From assembly GCA_022800215.1 (NCBI GenBank), contig JAAWPV010000077.1, forward strand, positions 1-64,000: a DNA stretch of 64,000 nucleotides, written 5' to 3'. Source of the stretch: Oscillospiraceae bacterium (GTDB lineage Bacteria > Bacillota > Clostridia > Oscillospirales > Oscillospiraceae). Positions within the stretch are counted from its first letter, which is position 1. Every line of letters starts with the position of its first letter. The notes under the pieces were generated by a model. It had not been told where the DNA came from. It did not search any database and saw only the letters and a program-made list of their open reading frames with translations. Of this stretch, positions 58,040 to 64,000 are shown one piece after another. Made by a program: the position numbers and the translations under genes.

Positions 58040-59272
58040 ATGAAACAAATCCGACCTTATCCCATCGTCACCATTACGGCCAAGGGGCGGCGGGCCATTG
58101 AAGGGGGGCATCCCTGGGTCTATGAGGGGGAGATCGTCTCCTGTCCGGGGGATGCCGCCAACGGGTCCATCGTGGACGTGGTGGACCAGAAGGGGGCCTG
58201 GCTGGGAGCTGGGCTTTTGAGCCTTCACTCCCTCATCCGGGTGCGGCTTTTGTCCCGGAACCCCAACGACAGCTTTGACGAAAACTTTTGGCTCCGCAGG
58301 TTCCAATACGCCTGGGCCTACCGGAAGAGCGTGCTGGAGCCCCAGGACCTTTCCGCCTGCCGGGTGGTCTTCGGGGAGAGTGACGGCCTACCCGGGCTGA
58401 CGGTGGACCGGTTTGGCGGCATTCTGGTGGTCCAGACCCTGTCCTACGGCATGGAGATGCGGAAAGCTCAGCTCTTCCCCCTGCTGGTGAAGGCCCTCCG
58501 GGAGGACGGGCAGGACATCCGGGGCATTTATGAGCGCAACGACGAGCCCCTCCGGGAAAAGGAGGGCTTGGAGCAAAGCAAGGGCTTTTTCCCCCTCCCT
58601 GGGGAGGAGATCCCCACCGAAACCGTGACCGAGATCCTGGAAAACGGGATCAAATATGCGGTGAACTTTGAAAACGGGCAGAAAACCGGCTTTTTCCTGG
58701 ACCAGAAGTATAACCGCAAGGCGGTGGGGCGGCTGGCGAAGGGCAAGCGGGTACTGGACTGCTTCACCCACACCGGGTCCTTTGCCCTCAATGCCGCCCT
58801 GGGCGGGGCAGAGCATGTCACGGCGGTGGACGTGTCCCAGCAGGCGGTGGACATGGCCCGGAAAAATGCCGTTTTGAATGGGCTTGAGGGGAAAATGGAT
58901 TTCCTCTGTGCCGACGTTTTTGACCTCCTCCCTGCCCTTTTGGAGGAAAAGCGGCGGGAGTGGGACTTCATCATTCTGGACCCGCCCGCCTTCACCAAGT
59001 CCCGGCGGACCGCCGCCCAGGCCGCTAAAGGCTATAAGGAAATCAACTACCGGGCCATGCGGCTTCTCCCCCGGGGCGGGTATCTGGCTACCTGCTCCTG
59101 CTCCCACTTCATGGAGGAGGGCCGGTTCCTGGGGGTCATCGCCGCGGCGGCCCGGGACGCGGGGGTGCAGCTCAAGCAGATCGAGGCCCGGCAGCAGGCT
59201 CCCGACCACCCCATTCTCTGGGGGGTGCCTGAGACCAATTATCTGAAATTCTACCTCTTCCAGGTGGTATAG
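58040..59272 (+). CDS. 23S rRNA (cytosine) methyltransferase, RlmI-like
   Basis: 410 aa. N-terminal PUA domain (about 1-80; AKGRRAIEGGHPWVYEGEI), central EEHVR-like part, then a Rossmann SAM domain: VLDCFTHTGSFALNAALGGA and HVTAVDVSQQAVDMARKNA, with the NPP-type motif as LDPPAFTKSRR. The conserved Cys in YLATCSCSHFM is typical. It methylates a cytosine in 23S rRNA. AGGAGG precedes it. Confidence 0.92.
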   Translation: MKQIRPYPIVTITAKGRRAIEGGHPWVYEGEIVSCPGDAANGSIVDVVDQKGAWLGAGLLSLHSLIRVRLLSRNPNDSFDENFWLRRFQYAWAYRKSVLEPQDLSACRVVFGESDGLPGLTVDRFGGILVVQTLSYGMEMRKAQLFPLLVKALREDGQDIRGIYERNDEPLREKEGLEQSKGFFPLPGEEIPTETVTEILENGIKYAVNFENGQKTGFFLDQKYNRKAVGRLAKGKRVLDCFTHTGSFALNAALGGAEHVTAVDVSQQAVDMARKNAVLNGLEGKMDFLCADVFDLLPALLEEKRREWDFIILDPPAFTKSRRTAAQAAKGYKEINYRAMRLLPRGGYLATCSCSHFMEEGRFLGVIAAAARDAGVQLKQIEARQQAPDHPILWGVPETNYLKFYLFQVV

Positions 59273-59296
59273 ATTTGAACTATGGCCCCACACAAA

Positions 59297-59335
59297 ACAC
59301 CTCCCCCTATTTCTACCTGAAACAGGGGGAGGTGT
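59297..59335. terminator. Terminator hairpin after the methyltransferase
   Basis: A 12-base-pair stem ACACCTCCCCCT/AGGGGGAGGTGT with a 15-base loop. T-rich stretches follow. The remaining gap to 59415 has a short TCTCTCTTTT/AAAAGAGAGA dyad and no gene. Confidence 0.75.
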
Positions 59336-59415
59336 GGTACGTTTCCGTACATCTATCTCAAAACTTTTTTCAATTCTCTCTTTTGCACAAAAAAGAGAGA
59401 ATTTTTTGTGCAGAT

Positions 59416-60537
59416 TTACTCCGCCCTTTTGGCCTTGCTCATGGGGCTGTTCACATAGCCCGGCGACTTGGAGGAGACGGCCTTGCTCATTTTGCGCATG
59501 AGGGGGTGCCGGTCCCAGCGGTGGAGATCGTCGGTGATGATGCAGGACATCATCTGGAAAACAGGCAGGTAGCAGAGGGGAGTCATCTCTTCGGGAAGGG
59601 CACAGGGGATATAGAAGACCTTGTCCTCCCCCTCATAGGCCGGATTGTTGGTGATAAGGAAGGCCTTGGGGGTGGCGATAAGGGTGCCTTCAAAGATCTG
59701 GTGGATCCGCTCCGTGCCCACACCGCCGTCAATCAGGAATACGGTATAGTTAGGGGTGAGCTGGAGATTCCAGCCGTGGATGTACTCCTCCACCTCATAG
59801 GCGCCGGTGGGCACGCAAATGGACTCACCCATCTTCAAAGCAGCCTCCAGGGCCACGCCGTAGCCCGCCCCCACGCCGCAGACGTAGGCGTTTGTCATGG
59901 AGCATATCTGCTGATAGTGCTTTTCCAGGAACTGGGGCCAGGTCTTCTGGACCGCCTCGTGGATGTCGGCGGCGGCGGTGAGCTGGGCCTTCATGGCCGC
60001 CACCTCCTCTGCCGTCTTGAGGCCCTTGCGCTGGGCGGCCTCCAGGGCGAAGAGCATGAAGAAGAGGGCCAGGGTGGTGACCCCTTTGGTGACGCAGCCC
60101 ACCGTCTCCTTCCCCACGCCCCAGTCGGCGATGACGTCGCAGGTCTTGGCCATGTCGCTGCTTAAATCTCCCGTGAGGCCGATGGCCCGGCGGCCCTTCT
60201 CCTTGATGACCTCCACCGCCTCCAGGGCGTTGAGGCTGTAGCCGCTCTGGGATACGGTCACCACCAGGTCGGTGGGACCGAAGTCATTTTCGCTGTTGAC
60301 AAAGGTGAAGGGGGTGACGACCTTCATCTCGCACTGCAAATGCTTGCGGACAAACTGCCGGGCGCACCAGGAACCGTTGGAGGAGGAGCCGCTGGCCACC
60401 ACCCAGATGTTCCGGTAACCGCCGTTGATGTACTCGTCCACCAGGGGTTGGGTCAGCTTTACGCTGTCCGCCACGTTTTTGCGGATACACGCAGGGGAGG
60501 CGGCCACATAGTCCAGCATGGTCATTTTTTCTTCCAT
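59416..60537 (-). CDS. SIS-domain sugar-phosphate isomerase/deglycase-like protein
   Basis: 373 aa, two SIS domains. The first has VVASGSSSNGSWCAR and VVTVSQSGYSLNALEAV; the second has YVCGVGAGYGVALEAALKMGE and EVEEYIHGW. RWDRHPLMRKM near the end resembles FrlB-type fructoselysine-6-phosphate deglycases and GlmS-like isomerases. The substrate cannot be named without neighbours; no PTS or kinase gene is adjacent. Ribosome site AAGGAGA before ATG 60537. Confidence 0.85.
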   Translation of the reverse strand: MEEKMTMLDYVAASPACIRKNVADSVKLTQPLVDEYINGGYRNIWVVASGSSSNGSWCARQFVRKHLQCEMKVVTPFTFVNSENDFGPTDLVVTVSQSGYSLNALEAVEVIKEKGRRAIGLTGDLSSDMAKTCDVIADWGVGKETVGCVTKGVTTLALFFMLFALEAAQRKGLKTAEEVAAMKAQLTAAADIHEAVQKTWPQFLEKHYQQICSMTNAYVCGVGAGYGVALEAALKMGESICVPTGAYEVEEYIHGWNLQLTPNYTVFLIDGGVGTERIHQIFEGTLIATPKAFLITNNPAYEGEDKVFYIPCALPEEMTPLCYLPVFQMMSCIITDDLHRWDRHPLMRKMSKAVSSKSPGYVNSPMSKAKRAE

Positions 60538-60702
60538 GGGTCATTCTCCTTTACAATCATAGTCCGGTCCTTCCGGGGCTTCACTTTATTATAGCATACT
60601 TTTGGAGGATTTCCACCGAAAATCCGAAAAATTTTGGTGGAAATTTTCATTCATGTGTGGTAAGATGGATATGCTCCAAATTTTATTACCTGGAGGAAGG
60701 TC

Positions 60703-61347
60703 ATGTTCAAGGCAGTCATTTTTGATATGGACGGAGTTCTCATCGACAGTGAGATCGTTTACATCACAAATATTCACCGGTATTTCAGCGCTACGTACCC
60801 TCAGCTCACGCTGGAGGACCTCTACCCTTCCGTGGGTATGAACGCTACCGAGGATAAGCCCTTCTTTGCCTCCTTGCTGGGCCGGGACCCCACCGATCCC
60901 GCCTTTCTGGAAGAGCTTCACCAGGCCTATGTTAGCGCAAACATTTACTATCCCGATATTCTGCGGCCTCAGGTACCCGGACTGCTGAAAAGTCTGAAGG
61001 ACAAGGGGCTTCAGGTGGCGCTTGCTTCCTCCTCCAGCCCCCAGAATATTGACAGGGTGCTGACCCAGTGCAACATCAAAGGCTGCTTTGACCACATCAT
61101 CAGCGGCTACCAGTTCAAGCGGAGCAAGCCCGACCCGGAGATCTATCTCTACACCATGGCGCAGTTAGGCCGCAAACCGGAGGAGTGCCTTATTGTGGAG
61201 GACTCCACCTACGGCATCGAAGCGGGAGCGGTTGCCGGGGTGGCGGTGGCCGCCCTTCGGGACGACCGTTTCCCCTTCGACCAGAGCAAGGCGAAGTACC
61301 ATATTGATACGCTGGACGAGATACTGGCCTTGGTGGAAAAGGCATAA
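60703..61347 (+). CDS. HAD-family hydrolase (beta-phosphoglucomutase-like)
   Basis: 214 aa. The motif I FDMDGVLIDSE carries the two Asp; VALASSSSPQN is motif II; KPDPEIYLYTM and IVEDSTYGIEAG are motifs III and IV. The cap type is that of phosphoglucomutase or phosphatase members. Substrate unknown. GGAGG 6 bases before ATG 60703. Confidence 0.92.
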   Translation: MFKAVIFDMDGVLIDSEIVYITNIHRYFSATYPQLTLEDLYPSVGMNATEDKPFFASLLGRDPTDPAFLEELHQAYVSANIYYPDILRPQVPGLLKSLKDKGLQVALASSSSPQNIDRVLTQCNIKGCFDHIISGYQFKRSKPDPEIYLYTMAQLGRKPEECLIVEDSTYGIEAGAVAGVAVAALRDDRFPFDQSKAKYHIDTLDEILALVEKA

Positions 61348-61357
61348 AGGACATAAA

Positions 61358-61384
61358 GGAGCGGCGCCTATCCGGCGCCGCTCC
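61358..61384. terminator. Bidirectional terminator
   Basis: An 11-base-pair stem GGAGCGGCGCC/GGCGCCGCTCC with loop TATCC and A/T-rich flanks. Separates the convergent HAD and alpha/beta hydrolase genes. Confidence 0.92.
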
Positions 61385-61397
61385 CTCTTTTGTCCGG

Positions 61398-62351
61398 TCA
61401 CTGCTCCAACAAGAATTCAGATATAGCGGCAGCAATGGTTTCATATTCGTAATCATGGACATAGTGAGGACAGTCCAGCTCTATGTAGGTGCCCTCAGGT
61501 ACCTGGGCAAGATATTTCTTGGGTATTTGACGCCAGCTCTCTGTATCGAAACCTGTTCCGCCGGAACCGTCCGAGAGAAAAAGCAGCATGGGGAGCCGGG
61601 GAGGGCCCATAGCTTCCACCTTTTTTGCGTTCTCCTTCACCGCCTCCATCTCATTGAACATGGTTACAGTAGCAGTACGGCTGAAAAAAATCGCCCGGTA
61701 AATGTCTTTCTCCTCCCCGGTCAAAGTACCATGCTGTATGGCGTCACTTTCCGCCACACCCGGCAGAAACCGGGTAATGCCGAAATTCGCCGCCCAGCCC
61801 GCCACACGCATCAGCGGGATATTGATGTCCATGCTGTCATAATACCCGGGTACCGCCATATCAAGACCGACGATGGCTGAGATCTCTTCCGGATATTTCC
61901 CCGCCCAATAAAGAGCCTCCAGCCCAGACATGGAGTGGGGACACAAAACATAGGGGCCGGTGACTCCTGCACACGCAAGCGCCGCCCTTGTGTCCTCCAG
62001 AATAGAGTTGATATCCCGGCTTTTATCTACGATGTCACTGAAACCATATCCGAATCTTTCTACTACTGCGACCCGATATTGATCTTCCAGCAAAGTATAA
62101 AGGGATTTGAAATCCAAAATGGGTGAACAGGTACCCCCGCCTGACAGGAATACCAAAGTCTTCTCCCCTTCGCCCCCAAGGTAAACGCTCATATTGTGTC
62201 CCTCTACCTCCACCAACTGGCCTATGGGACGGCGAAGTTCCGCTTCCTTGCTGAGCCGGAAGCGATGATAGATATGAGCCGCCAGGAGCAGAAGCACTAC
62301 GATCATAAGACCTGTCAGGACCGTTCTTCTCCAGCGATTTCTTCTTTTCAT
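61398..62351 (-). CDS. Membrane-anchored alpha/beta hydrolase
   Basis: 317 aa from ATG 62351 (GGGGG upstream). N-terminal membrane helix (about 9-28) after a basic start, then an alpha/beta hydrolase fold: VFLSGGGTCSPIL, VVERFGYGFSD, and the nucleophile elbow CPHSMSGLEAL, with Pro where the first Gly is usual. The C-terminal CPHYVHDYE has the catalytic His. Substrate unknown. Single gene, divergent or convergent with neighbours. Confidence 0.86.
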   Translation of the reverse strand: MKRRNRWRRTVLTGLMIVVLLLLAAHIYHRFRLSKEAELRRPIGQLVEVEGHNMSVYLGGEGEKTLVFLSGGGTCSPILDFKSLYTLLEDQYRVAVVERFGYGFSDIVDKSRDINSILEDTRAALACAGVTGPYVLCPHSMSGLEALYWAGKYPEEISAIVGLDMAVPGYYDSMDINIPLMRVAGWAANFGITRFLPGVAESDAIQHGTLTGEEKDIYRAIFFSRTATVTMFNEMEAVKENAKKVEAMGPPRLPMLLFLSDGSGGTGFDTESWRQIPKKYLAQVPEGTYIELDCPHYVHDYEYETIAAAISEFLLEQ

Positions 62352-62424
62352 ATCTATCCCCCTCCCTTTTCGCTTCATCATATCAGTCAGATATTCTCCA
62401 GTCAAGGAAAATCAAAAATTTAAG

Positions 62425-62449
62425 GAACCGCTTCACGAGAAGCGGCTCC
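62425..62449 (-). terminator. Terminator of the atp operon
   Basis: Hairpin CCGCTT/AAGCGG with flanking GG/CC, followed on the minus strand by an A/T-rich tract. Lies just after the atpC stop. Confidence 0.75.
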
Positions 62450-62461
62450 CTTGTTTCTTCA

Positions 62462-62860
62462 TTATTGACCTACCTTCAGCCGCACCAGCGCCCGGGAGAG
62501 CTTGGCCTTGGCAAGCTCCAGCTCCTTGGCGTCCTGGGCCTTTTTGATACGCTCCTCGGCTGTCTCCTTGGCCCGCTGGGCCCGGTCCAGGTCGATGTCC
62601 TCGGCCCACTCGAAGGTGGTGGCCACCACCCGGACAATTTCGGGGGTGACGGAGAGCATACCGCCGCTGGCGGCAGCTTTATGGACGGTGCCGTCCTCCA
62701 TGGTCACAGCGGCCTCCCCAATGCCCAAGGCGGTCACATAGGGGATGTGGCGGTCCAGGATGGCCACGTCGCCATTGATGGTGCGCACCTTGACCCGCTG
62801 GGCGGGACCGTCGAAGAACTCCCCGTCGGGGGTCACGATCTGCAAATGAAAGCTGGACAT
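62462..62860 (-). CDS. atpC: F-type ATP synthase epsilon subunit
   Basis: 132 aa, usual length. N-terminal beta barrel (FHLQIVTPDGEFFDGPAQRV, then AILDRHIPYVTALGIGEA) and a C-terminal helical hairpin (residues 88-132). It joins rotor and central stalk of the F1 part at the membrane. It follows atpD by 27 bases. Confidence 0.95.
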   Translation of the reverse strand: MSSFHLQIVTPDGEFFDGPAQRVKVRTINGDVAILDRHIPYVTALGIGEAAVTMEDGTVHKAAASGGMLSVTPEIVRVVATTFEWAEDIDLDRAQRAKETAEERIKKAQDAKELELAKAKLSRALVRLKVGQ

Positions 62861-62887
62861 AGCCCTCCTCCTTTCCGTTTGGCTCCC

Positions 62888-64000
<1,113 letters not shown>

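Overview
The window is from a Gram-positive, spore-forming-lineage Clostridia genome, most likely a gut Oscillospiraceae-type organism. The basis is high-GC housekeeping genes with strong GGAGG ribosome sites, a SigK homologue, an inhibitory serpin, an adenine deaminase cluster and a Tn916/CTn-like conjugative element. The exact genus cannot be fixed from the sequence alone. There are two halves. Bases 1 to about 28,795 are an integrative and conjugative element (ICE) of visibly lower GC. Bases about 28,795 to 64,000 are chromosomal backbone.

The ICE continues past the left edge. Nearly all of it reads on the minus strand, so transcription runs from right to left. From its right end it carries a large serine recombinase (plus strand), a replication initiator with iterons inside its own gene, a ParB-like protein, and a block of soluble accessory proteins (DUF3846, LPD28, two tandem paralogues, DUF7007). 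Next come MobC, a MOBP-type relaxase, PcfB and an ArdC-like protein. A surface module follows (membrane protein, sortase, stalk-domain protein, nine-repeat CnaB adhesin), interrupted by a plus-strand toxin-antitoxin pair. The type IV secretion core is last: pentapeptide protein, VirD4, small pilin-like protein, TrbL-like channel, PrgI, VirB4, a small protein and an NlpC/P60 wall hydrolase. A secreted acidic-repeat protein runs off the left edge.

Three patterns stand out in the ICE. (1) Its right end lies inside a sigK-type sporulation sigma factor gene, as in the skin elements of Bacillus and Clostridioides, but here the insert is a conjugative element. (2) Ten near-identical palindromes with a CCTCAAWTTGAGG core occur between genes all through the element, with partner changes in the two arms. 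(3) Ten of the eleven soluble accessory and mobilization proteins end in arginine after a basic tail, whereas none of the ten membrane, secreted or T4SS-core proteins with a visible C-terminus does. This would fit a shared C-terminal transfer signal.

The chromosomal half begins with the 3' part of sigK, then a purine salvage operon (ade, deoD, nucleoside hydrolase), a degenerate PyrF homologue, a frameshifted zinc-ribbon gene, a phosphatase-acetyltransferase fusion, a Na/Pi transporter, a DivIVA-like protein, a serpin and an IS200-type insertion. A long minus-strand series follows: ddl, murF, an ABC-F ATPase, a DUF218 protein, prfA, tsaC, a P-loop protein, an HD hydrolase, a regulator, coaE and an M18 peptidase. 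The last part holds purA, a CofE-like gene, a low-GC EcsC-family gene with an EF-hand loop, an rRNA methyltransferase, a SIS protein, a HAD hydrolase, an alpha/beta hydrolase, and atpC with part of atpD.
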